Assembly (NCBI GenBank): GCA_963989245.1
Contig: OZ022358.1
Span: forward strand, 5,914,674-5,978,673
Length of the DNA: 64,000 bases
Origin: Nansenia antarctica
Taxonomy: Eukaryota > Chordata > Actinopteri > Argentiniformes > Microstomatidae
Direction of reading: 5' to 3'
The notes under the pieces are model-generated. The model was given only the letters and a program-made list of their open reading frames with translations. It did not search any database and had not been told where the DNA came from. Made by a program: the position numbers and the translations under genes. Shown here piece after piece: positions 12,571 to 24,783 of the stretch (its first letter is position 1; each line of letters begins with the position of its first letter).

Positions 12571-12640
12571 CACAAATTGTACCCAAAACATGTTTTTCCA
12601 TGGTATTTATTTAATAAATCTATTCAATGTCTACTGTCAA
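12152..12640 (+). other. ecscr 3' UTR and polyadenylation signal
   Basis: Noncoding sequence following the ecscr stop contains an ATT microsatellite at 12527-12567 and an AATAAA at 12613-12618. The cleavage point is inferred. Confidence 0.55.
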
Positions 12641-12837
12641 CTGTAGATGGACCACTGCATTGCAACACTACACTCCAGAATGTATTCACTAGAATTTCAC
12701 AGCACATTATAAATCTCTTATAAAAAATCTCCATGTTTGTTACAAAAATATTGCTAACTGTTACACTTATTTGATATGTAAAGTATCTGCATTCATTAGT
12801 GTCCATTTAGGGTAAGGGTGCAGAGCTTTACTGAGGC

Positions 12838-13040
12838 TGTGTTCGGAATAGCATACTAGCATACTACTCATACTAGATATGACGTAGATTTTGAGTATGC
12901 AGTGCGTTCACACTGTACAGTATGCGAGATTTGAGTATGCGAGAATCGCATACTTATTGTGAATTTAGTAGGCAGTATGCAGTATATACTCATTGAGTAT
13001 GCTAGTATGCAGTATGCTAGTATGCCATTTCGAACGAGCT
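12838..13040. mobile_element. Palindromic MITE rich in GTATGC/GCATAC
   Basis: The left end GTTCGGAATAGCATACTAGC and the right end GCTAGTATGCCATTTCGAAC are inverted relatives. The interior is a series of GAGTATGC/GCATACT motifs. This looks like a hAT-type nonautonomous element, inferred from the TTCGGAAT ends. It lies 540 bp upstream of the dnajc18 start codon. Confidence 0.55.
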
Positions 13041-13582
13041 TCCCTGCCACTAACGCCAAACTGTTTCCGCTTCCTGTTGTCTAAAGGAGGTTAATACGAG
13101 ATTGCTTAATGTTGGTATTAAATGTCTCTCCGTCGTGCATGGTGTTTTCATATCTCGCTAATTTTGTCTGTCGTTATTCCACCGACTCCTCAAATTAGCG
13201 TATTTGCACCTGTATTCGTCTCTGACTTTCTCATAACATCGCTATGATAACCGATCATAGTCCTGCGAAATGAGTTACCGATTGTAACCGATTTGATGGC
13301 TAGCAACCGATCTCCGTTAGCGTTAGCTGGATGTAAACAAAGCTATATGGATAGCTAGCCTGATAGCTAACGTTCATCTGATCTCACAGAGACAGACAGA
13401 CAGACAGCGATCAGACCCAGGCACACCTGACCTGACCTGAGCACTATCAAACAAGCCATCTTTAAATCCCCTTCGAGCAGCATACATCATCGGGGCTCCT
13501 TTAAGTTGAGGCAGGCCTGGGTAGAGAGGGTTGAGCTAACTCAGTTAGTTATAGATTAGTTGGCCCAGTCAGACCAGCTGAG
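13041..13582 (+). promoter_or_regulatory. Probable dnajc18 promoter and 5' UTR
   Basis: This interval is noncoding and precedes the start codon at 13583. It holds a short GACA microsatellite (13390-13405). No TATA box was recognised. The role is inferred from position only. Confidence 0.4.
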
Positions 13583-16500
13583 ATGGATAAAGAGGAATCC
13601 GACCGGCTGATAGAGAAAGCCAAGCTGTGCTTGCGGTCCGGGCGCAGAGAGAAAGCCCTTCAGCTGTTGTACGAAGCCCAGAAGATCTTCCCCAGCACCC
13701 GGGCCAGAGGTAAGAGGCCGTCTCTCTCTCTTAGCTGTGCATGTATCTCTCTCTCTCTTAGCTGTGCATGTATCTCTCTCTTAGGGTTAGCTGTGCATGT
13801 ATCTCTCTCTCTCTTAGCTGTGCATGTATCTCTCTCTCTCTTAGCTGTGCATGTCTCTCTTAGGGTTAGCTGTGTATGTATGCCAGAACCTGCATGTTTA
13901 ATAATAGAAAGTGCAACGTCTGTGTCTTGTGTAAACATGGCTCATGTAACCGGCTACCATTTATCTCGTGTGCCGCTGTTTTATTTGACATTATAGCAAA
14001 TCAATCAACCTCGAAATGATATCTGTTCATGGTTTGTCTGTTTTGATATTGCGAATATTGAATCTCATATCTCATATGTTTATTATTATGCACTGCATAC
14101 TGTGGCGGTGGCCTATATGATTGACCTACTCTGTTCGTATATTTATACTTATACTAATAGTATCAGTGTCAGCTGTTGGGAGTTGGTAATGTTAGCGTCA
14201 ACCAACAAAAGTCATTTATTCATTCATTCATTCATTCATTCATTCATTCATTCATTCATCCATCCTATCTATGTCAAGAGACTGGTAAGGATACATACAT
14301 AATACACTATAGTTTTAAATAATTATTCCCTACTTCAAAATACCAAGTTTCAAGAAGATATCTTGACACCCACTCAATAGGTCTATTCTCTTTGCACATA
14401 CTGTTTCGTTTCCATGTACGTTTTTGACATTAAGCAGACAAATCTATGCTAGGACCTGGGGCCATTGGCAGTCACGATGTAATTGTATTTTTTGTTATAT
14501 CCAGTAGATAAACTGTACAGGGAGGTAGAGGGGTTGAAGAGGTCTTTAGGAGTGACAGTCAAGATGCAGCCTGAAGAGATGGGTCTTGTGGCGAAAGATA
14601 GGGAGTTTCTCCCTTTTTATAGCCACCTTTTATAGTCACCCCCTCAACTATAGTCATCTTCTCAACTGGTCTCTATCTTCCACTCTCTTCTACCAGTGCT
14701 GATTGATGCCATAGTGAGGAATGGGAGCACTGCAGCTCCAGAGGGAAACAGCGTCCCCCCGCCGCGTGGCTGGAGGAATGAGGACATGGGGGAGCGAGAG
14801 GAACACAGCGGAGGACCCAACTACAGCGAGGAGAAGACGAGCTACACAGAGGACCAGAGGCAGGGTGTTCACAGGTACCCTAAAGATGTCACATCTACAC
14901 TTGAAACATCAAATCCAGACATTCACCAAGTAAGGGTTTAAATGACCATACCTCACAATTGGTCTGACCAGGCAGGTGGTGCAGAATCTATTACTTCGTT
15001 CTTATTGACAACCTTTCACGTGGTAAAAGTACACATGCATACTGTTACGGTTTTACCCTATTGCTATCATGCAGTTCTTTGTTGACCCTGGTGTTTTGAT
15101 CTGGCAGGATAAAGAAATGCAAGGACTTCTATGAGATCCTGGGTGTTTCTAAAGAGGCCAGTGATGAGGATCTGAAGAAGGCATACAGGAAGCTGGCGCT
15201 GAAATTCCACCCCGACAAGAACTGTGCCCCGGGAGCCACAGATGCGTTCAAAGGTAAAAAGAGGGATACATCTTACCCTGTTTCCCTGTCCTCATCCTGG
15301 GGTCACTATGTGCACGATGCTGCCTCTAATCTGACTCACGTCCTCCTCCTCTTGCTCCACCTCAGTTGAGTTCTTAGAACGATTATGGCAAGGTAGCAAA
15401 TTCATTTGTAGTCCTCCCTCACTGTATTTTAGGGGACAGGTGCTGGGGCTGAAAGTCTTCACCCATCCATAGTCTTGTTTTTTTTGTTTTTTTCATCATG
15501 TCATCGTGATGTATATCATGTGTGGCACACCACAAGAAAATCAATCATAGGTCAGATATACGTCTATAAATCAGACTTTGTTACATACACACATACTATT
15601 ACATAAATAAATAAAACAGGGAGCACAAGATAAAAACAAACGAGGATACTAACAGTACTACAACCGTGGACGTTCAAACAGTAAAAACTGTCTTTTAAAG
15701 TCAAGTGTTTTCCCTCTTAGCGATAGGTAATGCGTACGCGGTGCTGAGCAACCCTGAGAAGCGTCTCCAGTATGATCAGTATGGAGAGCAGGCTCCGTCA
15801 GAGAGTACCCCCCAGGCCCCTGCCCACGCTCCGCAAGGACACTACCGCAGCTTCAACAGGGACTTTGAGGCAGACATCTCTCCAGAGGAGCTCTTCAACA
15901 TCTTCTTTGGGGGAAGGTTTCCAACAGGTCAGTTTTAGTGTGTGACGTCTGTGTGACGTGTGTGTGTGTGTGTGTCTTCATAGTGTAACGACCTTGTGTA
16001 AGGCCCATTAGCACCTCCGCCAAGAGAGTTAACTCTCTTGGTGTTGTAGCTAGCGCGGCCAGTTTGTAAGCAGACCTTTGTGAGTTCGATACCCACTTCG
16101 GGCAAGCTACTCTACCCTGTTGTTCGCTACATTGGTGTTAGAAGTGGGATGGCGCCTGTGAGGTCATCGGAGAGGCATGTCCACGTGAGGGACTTAGTAT
16201 AGTGAGGCGTGAGGGCACGCTTTCCAGAACGAAGGGGATAGTGTAACGACCCTGTATAAGGCCCGTTGGCAGCTCCTCCAAAGGAGTTATTAACTCTCTT
16301 GGTGTTGTAGCTAGCACGGACGGTTTGTAAGAGGAAGGTCGTAAGTTCGATACCCGCTTAGGGCAAGCTACTCTACCCTGTCGTACAATATTGACGTCTT
16401 TGGTCTTTCGCTCTGAATTAGTGTGTTGGTTGCATCTTCAACAGATGAAAGAATGCGTTCTGTGTCCCCTCAGGCAATATCCACGTGTACACCAACAGAG

Positions 16501-18414
16501 GAGCCACGTACTCTAACTTTTACCAGCCTCGCCGGCGACGTGCTTATGAGAGGCGCGAGGAGGAAGTGGAGGAAAACCGCAGTCAGGTCAGTATCACCAT
16601 ACGGGCAAATTGCCCATAACCCCCCACAAATGTATACTACACTGAACAAAAATATAAACGCAACACTTTTGGTTTTGCTAAAAAAAAAAGAAGGACTTTT
16701 TCTATGTACACAAAAGGCCTATTTCTCTCAATTTTTTTGTTTTCGAATTGATTTGCATAACCAAAGAATTTCTGCACAAACTCTCAGAAACCGTCTCGGG
16801 GAAGCTCAACTGCTTGCTCGTCGTACTCACCGGGGTCTAGACCTGACTGCAGTTCGTCGCCGTAACCGACTTGAGTGGGCAAACGCTCGCCTTCGATGGC
16901 GTCTGGCACTTTGGAGAAGTGTTCTCTTTACGGATGAACGGTTCTCACTCTACCGAGCAGAGATGTATTTTATGGATGGCATTTTGAATGCACAGAGATA
17001 GCGTGATGAGATCCTGAGGCCCATTGTTGTGCCATTCATCCACCACCATCACCTCATGTTGCAGCATGATAACGCACAGCCTCATGTTGCAAGGATCTGT
17101 ACACGATTCCTGGAAGCTGAAAACATCCCAGGTCTTACATGGCTGCATACTCACCAGACATGTCACCCGTTGAGCACGTTTGGGATGCTTTGGATCGGCG
17201 TATACGACAGCATGTTCCAGTTCCTGCCAATATCCAGCAACTTCGCACAGCCATGGAAGAGGAGTGGACCAACATTCCGCAGGCCACAATCGACAACCTG
17301 ATCAACTCTTTTTTTTAAAAGTTATTTTTCTGAGTGGGGCAGTCCCACTCATATTTTTCATTTTATTGGACAGATAGTGAAGACAGACAGGAAAGTAAGG
17401 AGAAGAAGGGAGAGAGGGCATGTCAGCAGGGCATGGGCCGGATTCGAACCCATGCCGGCATGGGCATAATGTGTGCACTGTAGACCGCGGCGCTGGACCA
17501 CCCCAGGCCACAACCTGATCCACTCTATGTGAAGGAGATGTGTTTCACTGCGTGAGGCAAATGGTGGTCACACCAAATACTGACTGGTTTTCTGGAAGAA
17601 AAGTTCGAGCAAAAACAAAAGTGTTGCGTTTATGTTTTTTGTTCAGTGGACAAATGTTCTCCAGCAGACCGCATCTTATTGCTTTGGGTTCATAGATGAA
17701 TGCTGGAAATGTAGAGGCTGGTCATGCGTTGCAATTTGTGCCTCCTGTGTGCCGTGTTTTGATATTCTGTTCTGGTTTTTTACTTCAGAACTCCTTCACG
17801 GCCTTCCTACAGCTTCTCCCAGTGCTGGTTCTGATCCTCATCTCCGTGGTGACGCAGCTGATGGCCACCAACCCATCCTACAGTCTGTTCTACAAACCGT
17901 GAGTACCGTACCACAACATCAAACACAGACACTCAAATAAACCGCAAAGGAATGTCTCACACAGAAAAAGGACCATGGTAACCGTGAAATACAGAGGGAA
18001 GAGGGGCATGAGCACCCACAGGGGGAGGGGTACCATTGGTCAGCTTGTCGGTTCTGGAGTCTGACCAATCAGGTCGTCTGCTTGGCTTTCAGGGCCATGG
18101 GCCTGGTGGTGTCCCGGGAGACCCAGAACATGGGCGTCCCCTACTTTGTGGACAAAGGCTTTACAAAAGAGTACCGAGGGGCCTCGTTGGACGAACTGGA
18201 GAAGACCATAGAAACCGAATACATCGACCACCTGCAGAGCAGCTGCTGGAAGGAGAAACAGCAGAGTAAGTCGAGCAGCGGGGCCTCCCGGCAGCTTAAA
18301 CTCTCGCTCCACACAGCCACATCAGAGGCCTGCTGAGTCATAATATTACCGAACATATTTTATTCATGCGGTAGGTTATGAGTGTGTGTGTCCATGTATA
18401 AGCTCATAGCGTGT

Positions 18415-18448
<34 letters not shown>

Positions 18449-18586
18449 CCTCGACTCACAGAGTCAGACCTGGCTCACCTGGGACAGCTGTACCGCGACG
18501 ACCGGATGAAGCAGAAGGCGGAGTCTATGAAGCTGGATAACTGTGACAAGCTCTACCGTTACGTGGGGCGACAGAGAGGAGAATGA
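13583..18586 (+). CDS. dnajc18: DnaJ heat shock protein family member C18 (J domain plus DUF1977, membrane-anchored)
   Basis: Eight exons give a 392-residue protein: 13583-13709, 14697-14874, 15108-15253, 15721-15927, 16474-16586, 17789-17898, 18093-18265 and 18462-18586. The N-terminus (MDKEESDRLIEKAKLCLRSG) is the helical segment shared by the DNAJB12/B14/C18 group. A J domain starts at KKCKDFYEILGVSKEASDED and carries the HPD triad (FHPDKN) that stimulates Hsp70. A transmembrane helix (QLLPVLVLILISVVTQL) and a C-terminal DUF1977 region follow, ending DKLYRYVGRQRGE. Relatives sit in the ER membrane with the J domain facing the cytosol. Adjacency to ecscr matches human 5q31 and separates it from dnajb12 and dnajb14. 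Intron 5 holds a Tc1 element and a nested SINE. Confidence 0.92.
13720..13876. repeat. Minisatellite in dnajc18 intron 1
   Basis: About six imperfect units of TCTCTCTCTTAGCTGTGCATG begin 11 bp after the exon 1 donor. Unit length varies by loss or gain of TC pairs and of a TTAGGGTTAG spacer. Confidence 0.85.
14216..14259. repeat. TTCA tetranucleotide microsatellite
   Basis: Ten uninterrupted TTCA units lie within dnajc18 intron 1. Confidence 0.9.
15985..16385 (+). repeat. Tandem pair of tRNA-like repeat units
   Basis: Two related units of about 220 bp begin at AGTGTAACGACC (15982 and 16241). Each has a GTTGTAGCTAGC segment resembling a pol III A box and an AGTTCGATACCC segment resembling a B box, and each ends GGGCAAGCTACTCTACCCTG. 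This fits a dimeric tRNA-derived SINE or a small satellite in dnajc18 intron 4. The family is not recognised. Confidence 0.5.
16640..17648 (+). mobile_element. Degenerate Tc1-like transposon in dnajc18 intron 5
   Basis: The ends are inverted copies of CACTGAACAAAAATATAAACG...CAACACTTTTG. The interior contains broken pieces of a Tc1/mariner DDE transposase in more than one frame: a helix-turn-helix remnant (SAQTLRNRLGEAQL), the first catalytic block (VLFTDERFSLY), the second (MLQHDNAQPHVAR) and the third (SPDMSPVEHVWDALDRR). A TA precedes the left end as expected. The right flank is not a clean TA. Frame changes make it inactive. Comparable elements are widespread in fish. Confidence 0.88.
17310..17509 (-). 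mobile_element. tRNA-derived SINE nested in the Tc1 element
   Basis: The segment contains GGATTCGAACCCATGCC, the reverse complement of a pol III B box. A near-perfect 17-bp direct repeat flanks it (ACAACCTGATCAACTCT at 17293-17309 and ACAACCTGATCCACTCT at 17510-17526). It interrupts the end of the transposase remnant, so it arrived after the Tc1 element. Confidence 0.75.
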
Positions 18587-20010
18587 GCGGGGGCTCAGGC
18601 TGGAGGAGAGGGCGAGAGAGGCGGCAGCGTCTTTTTCCAGCTGTATCTTCTTACACTTTATTAGTATTACTTAACTTATTTATTTAATTTATTAAAATCG
18701 GGTCACTTTTTTGAAAGAAATGTCTCTTTGGATGGAGCACAGTGGCAGCCAAAAGCCGTTTTGAAATTGTAACATTGTGCCTTCTCTTCTCTCGGGAGGA
18801 AGAAAGCGGAGGTGCGTGTAAGCTGCCAACTCTGGCTCTGTGTAGATAACAGCCGAAAAACCCAGCCTTGCAGTGGGATTGTTGCATTATAGTGGTAGAC
18901 AGAGCCACGTTTATACTTCCTTACATTAAGGAACATGGGCTTTGCTTACAGGGTTTAAGACTGTGGATGAATGTTCACATGTACACTTTGTGTTAAGTCA
19001 TCTGTTTAAAAACATGTTGAGGATTTGTGGGGTAACTCATTTATTTTGTTTAGTTTTTGTGCTGTGAATGAAATTGAGATATATTTAATAGGGAAGGAAC
19101 GTGGCTAGAGAAGTGTTATCTTTTTAATCGAAGTAAAGAAAGATCTTCAAACATTTGAATGCAAGGACCTCAAAACCACTGTAACCATTCGAAACAAAAC
19201 GTTTTCAGATATTTCTGAAGAGAGCTTCTCTATCAATGTGAAAAGACTGATCTATAAGGTCTTAAACTTACCAGAAAAAGAATAGATTTTGGTATGCCTG
19301 CTGGCCATTACTATTATATAGATCTCTAGTATATTAGATACATTTTATTCTAACTGCAGATCTCAGTGTTATGCAAGGTCAGAAACGCAAAGGATCTTCT
19401 TTTTGTTGCTGTGCACTAAGACTTTGCCAAAAGGCGTTTCTGTAACTGTACGTAGGCTATTGTCCATTCGGTTGGATTCCTTTTTAGTACCTTTTGATTC
19501 TGTTTTATCTAGAACCTTCTGCTCCATGTCACTAACGTCCCTGTTGCATGCAGCCCTGTGAGAGGCCTCTGGTGTCCAGCCTCCTATACATGGTCGTGAA
19601 TGGTCGTGAGTGGTCGTGCTCAGTGTCAATAGCTGCAGCACCATTTCTGTACACACCTCCTGCCCATTCATGTTATCGACTGTTACTAAGAGCTTTTAAA
19701 AACATTTTGATTAGTTTTTTTCCAGATGAATGAATTTTGTCCAGTAGTAGTTTCAATCTTCTAAATGCTAGATCTTCCTTTTAGCCAGATCATAAACCCA
19801 GCACATGAAGGATGGAGGTTAAACAAGCCACATGATAGTGGTAAACTGTTAACCGGTCTATAGGATATGGTCTGGTTAGTGATGGATTACAGAAAGTTAA
19901 ACATGATGTGAATGAACTCTGGGTCTTTGCCAGCAAGGCACCACTCGACTTAACTGGTGTCCAGTCGATTTGTGCCGAGCTGGTTTAATAAAAAGTTACA
20001 CAATTCCTTG
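18587..20010 (+). other. dnajc18 3' UTR and polyadenylation signal
   Basis: About 1.4 kb of noncoding sequence follows the stop codon, with AATAAA at 19987-19992. The convergent brd8 signal lies about 175 bp farther on. Confidence 0.6.
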
Positions 20011-20165
20011 TGTTTTGTGTTTCTGGGGGGTTGTTGTTTTTTCCAAAGGTTCCCTGATGATGTAATGAAGACTGTGTTCCACTTGTGCACAGCCCTGTTT
20101 ACTAGAACACAAAGTCACACAATATCTGTCCAGAGTAGTGCAATCTTGCCACGTTCCCACTAATA

Positions 20166-20171
20166 TTTATT
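20166..20171 (-). other. Candidate brd8 polyadenylation signal
   Basis: TTTATT on the + strand reads AATAAA on the brd8 strand, 500 bp downstream of the brd8 stop codon. The dnajc18 and brd8 genes are tail to tail here. Confidence 0.5.
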
Positions 20172-20671
20172 GTTTTTGAAACATTCATGATCGCCTTTAA
20201 AAAGGCATCATATCATATGTGCAGGATCGGACATGCCTGTACAGTCCTATATAGAGTACTTCAAAACACATGACGGACATTCACAATGCAAGGTTATCGA
20301 TAGTGTTTTGTGTCGTGAGACGTGTACAGAACAGTCCCTGGTCTTCACATCTCCAGTAAGGCTCCACACTCTTCAGTCAGTTCATGTGGGTCATGACGCT
20401 TGTTCACATTATGAGAGGGAACTATTCCAGACCCCGGCGGTCTTAGGGAGAAATTCTTCTCAGTGTTGTGGTCTCTCATCGAAAATTGCAGGTCAGGGAT
20501 TACATTGCACTCCCGAGCAAGATGTCCATGTCCAATTGAACTGACAGGAAAATTAAATAGATTTGACCCCAACTGTGCTGTCCTCCGTTATGTTAATCAA
20601 TTGGGGGTATGACCGTGGAGAGTATCAATCAGATGTTCCAGCATCATCGGGTACTCGGGTACAGTCCCTGC

Positions 20672-23600
20672 TCATTTCTTCATCCTGAGGTCGGCTTCTA
20701 TGGCACAACGGCGCCCTCTGGTGCCGCCATCCTGTAAAGGCGCAGAGGGGGAGGAACAAGACACATCACCACCTGATAGCTTTTATGGCCTGGAATTGAG
20801 TGTCTCAAATGTGCCTAGAGCAATCTCTTCGATCTGGAACAACTGTGCATGAAGAACTGTGCATGAACTCTCATTATGGACAACATTTTCTCAATCCTCT
20901 ACCCTGGACAACTAACCATCATACTTGGTGTTCTAAAATGACAAGATAAATATTAAACAATTATTTCCACTGACGAGTTGTGGTGAAAGGTGTCGAAAGA
21001 TCTGAATGCGCAGTTGTATATGTGTCAAGTTGTGTTTTTGTCTTGGATAATGCCTGCATGTGCATAGGAGTGATATTTTTTTATGTGAGTGTGTGAGAGA
21101 GAGAGAGGGAGAAAAGAGAAAAAAGAGAAAGTCCTGCAGGTCTTTAGATTGAGTACTTACAAAGAGAGAGAGAAGGAAGGCTGGAGAGGCCATTGGAACA
21201 CTGTCCTGTAAGAGGACAAAAGAGAGTCAGAGAGAGGGAAACAGAGCAAGGACAGAAGAGCAGAAAGGGAGTTTGCACGCACGCACGGACACACACACAC
21301 ACACACAGGGAGAGAAAGACAGCAACCCACCCATCACAAACAAGGGGTACAAGGATCATTTCACATAGATACTTAATATATCGCTATACAATACAAATAT
21401 CTGTCTCAGAGCATCAGGTACAGATCCTTATGTTCACAGGTCAAGGAACAGTCCCAGCTCCTTCACATAACTACAGCAGTGTTTCAATTTGAATGTTTGC
21501 TGGATCAAAAGTTACAGACCAACTGTTCAATTAGGCAAGTTGATAAATTATTATCATTATTATGCAAAAAGAGAAGTCTTATAATATTGTATATCAAAGG
21601 AATGACCAATGTGATTGGTGAATCAGTCCCTCCCTACACAATAACACTTAACATTCCAAACCATTCCCCCTCTCCCACCTACAGGAGGGGATGGACCAGA
21701 GCTGGAGAAACCATGGCTACAACACTCAGATGTATGGTAAAACACACGCACACACACAAACGCACACACACACACAGACACACACACACACAGGTCATGA
21801 GAGGATGAAGGAAACAGAGTGAATAAAGAAGGAAGAGAAGGACATGAGAACATGACAACAATCAGTGTGTGTGTGTGTGTGTGTGTGTTGGTGTGATATG
21901 ACCTCAGCGCTGGAGCTCTGTCTCACCCGCTCAGGCCAGGGGAGTAGCGGTTCTAGAGGCGTGACTCATGACAGGGCAAATACCATGAGGTACATTGAAC
22001 AATTCTGGTCTTGAAAACAGCGCTAATATTTCCGCCACACCCCCTTAGTGCCACCGCCAGCGTTTGTGCTAAGGTTGTCACACCGTTAAAATAGAGCCCT
22101 TAGTGTCACTTTATTGTCAAGTGCGGGTGTAGTTCAATGTGTCTGATCGTTTGTTTTTTTCCGTGTTTGCAGTGTCAGAAACCATAGGTCTTGTTTCTTT
22201 TGTCCGTTGGCTTGTCGGTCTCTCTGTAATGGACCACTGACTCAAGCCTGTGAAGCGTAACCAAGACTACAGTCTCTATCAATGACAACAAGAACTCAGA
22301 ATGGAGAATTGTGACAGACACAAAATGTCAGTGGAGAGATGAATGAAAATGAACAGCACATGACGATGCATCAGGAGAACAAGGTGACTGACGTGCATGT
22401 GACTGACGTGCACGTGACTGACGTGCACGTGACTGACGTGCACGTGTCCTCACACAACATGTAGTAGGGGAGTGTGTTGTTGCTGCCACCTTGTTTCCTT
22501 CCCTCCCTCTGCATGTCTTACTGCAGTATCACACATACGAAAGTCTGTGCGTCACAAACTGCAGAACGTAAACAAAACTGGAGACACTCGTCATTTTTGG
22601 AGACAGATTATCACAGTTCAAAAAAGTCAATCTGAGCAGTCGCTAACAAACAGTAAACGTGTTATGACTTGGCCCAAGGTTTACTAAGCTTGTAGGTAAG
22701 GTTACTTGAGTCATTACTGGAATTGGCCCTCAATTAGCTTAATTAGCTTGCTAGCAATCATAACAGTGAATCATAACTGCCTGCGAAAATAATTTGTTGA
22801 CATTCTGCAGTTAGGTGTGACCGACTTTCCCATAGCATACATACAGTATCCTCCATGCTCTACTACACTCAGAATTGATTCTTTCCATGGCCCCTATTTA
22901 GTACCCTGACATGCTTGTCAAACCCCAAATCACCCTCTCCTTTCCCGATCCTGTCCTCTCAATCAATCACATTTATTTGTAGAGAACTTTTTACAAAGAC
23001 AATTGTCTCAAAGTGCTTTACAACAAGAAGGATACAAATAATAGAAACACTTAATACAATACAAATAATGCAAACACCCAAACATAGGCCCCGCCCCCCC
23101 CCCCCCAAAAAAAAACAAGCCAAGTAGAAAAAACTCTCCAGTAGAGAGTGGCAAGAGAAACCCTATTGGTAGGAAGAAACCTTGAGAGGAACCAGCCTCC
23201 ATGGTGGACCCATCCTCCTCTAGCTGATCAGGTGCCCACTGAGCAGTAAACTCCTCTCCATTCTTTTTTCCTCACTTCCCTTTCCTCTCTCCCACGCCCC
23301 CCCCCCTGGGCCCTCCATGTTTCTCTCCTCCCCCCCCCCCCCCTGGCCTTAGCCCCATAGTACCCTGTTTCTCCATAGTACCCTGCTGTGGCGCAGGAGG
23401 TAGAGTCGCCGTGTAATGATCACAAGTTTGGCAGATCAGCGGGTTGAGCCCCGGCTGGCCACATGTCGAAGTGTCCTTGGGCAAGACACTGAACCCCAAA
23501 ATTGCTCCCAAAATTGCTCCCAGTGCATGGCAGCTTGCCGCCATTGGTGTGTGAATGTGTGTGTGAATGAGAGGCCGTTGTAAAGCGCTTTGGAGCAGCA

Positions 23601-24139
23601 AAAAAGGCGCTATAAGTGCAGTCCATTTACCATTTACCATTTACCCTGTCTCTCCATAGTACCCTGTCTCTCCATAGTACCCTGTCTCCCCATAGTACCC
23701 TGTCCCACCATGGTACCCTGTCCCCCCCCCAATTGTCCCGTGTGGCCTCGTCGTCCCCCTGTCCCAGTCAAGGCACCTTGTCGGAGGGGTCGTGTTTGCG
23801 GGTGCTCTCCCGGCCCCTCAGGCTCTTGGCGCTGATGCCCGACTCGGAGGTCTGCATGATGAGCTGCGTGGCCAGGAACTGCTGGATCTGCTCCAGGACG
23901 TCCCGCTGCATCTCCAGGGCCATGTGGAACACGTCGTGGTCGGAGCTGTTGTACATGATGGCGTTCTGGAACATCAGCATGATGTCCCGCTGGAACTCGG
24001 CCGTGGTGCGGATCAGGCCCGTCTCAATGTGCTTCTTGACGGTGGACAGGTCCATGGGCCTGGAGGGGGGGCAGGGATGAGGAGAGAGATGGGGGGACGG
24101 GGACGGGGACAGACAGACAGACAGAAGAACGTTAGATTG

Positions 24140-24181
<42 letters not shown>

Positions 24182-24725
24182 GTGAGCTAATGGCTAAGGA
24201 CTAGGAGCACAGGCTGTAGGAAAGAGACATGATTTGGACAGACAGATCAAACCCAGACCACACCAACCCAGAGGTAAAGTCACCTGCCCCCCCCCCCCCA
24301 AATGCTCACCTGTGCACTATACTGTGGTACCCTGGGGCGATGTCATCTGTCACAGGCTGCAAGAACACGTTGGCATACCTGCAGCAGGGGACCGTAAACA
24401 CACCCATTTCAAAAGCTGGAACATCAAAATCACAAAGGTGTCCTTCAACTGTTTAGATGACAGGACAGGTGGTCTGGTCATGGTGCAGACCAATGACTTA
24501 TCAGACAGAGGTGTGAGTGTGAAGTCCTGACCTGTGATTGGCTGCTGCCCGCCACACCAGCATGATGGCTTTCTTCCAGATCTTCTGAGCTTGGATGGCC
24601 TCTTGGTCCTCACTGCACATGGAGCTGAGCAGGAGAGTCACAGACAGACAGACAGACAGACAGAGAAACGAAAGGAAGGGGGGAGTTAATCCAGGATAGA
24701 GGAATGTTTACAGTGGTGTGTGTGC

Positions 24726-24783
<58 letters not shown>

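Larger units (their letters stand above)
20732..23776. other. brd8 intron 19 and intron 18 region, repeat-rich
   Basis: Apart from the 45-bp exon 19 at 21161-21205, this stretch holds no coding signal. It contains CA/TG runs (21290-21307, 21740-21795, 21865-21890), a 15-bp minisatellite, a dispersed repeat, poly-C tracts (23297-23345) and a SINE, listed separately. Confidence 0.6.

Noticed and set aside
23768..24055. Apparent brd8 stop right after SDKVP
   Set aside because: The frame crosses a GTGCCT donor at 23777/23776; the following exons at 21205 and 20731 continue in phase and match human BRD8.
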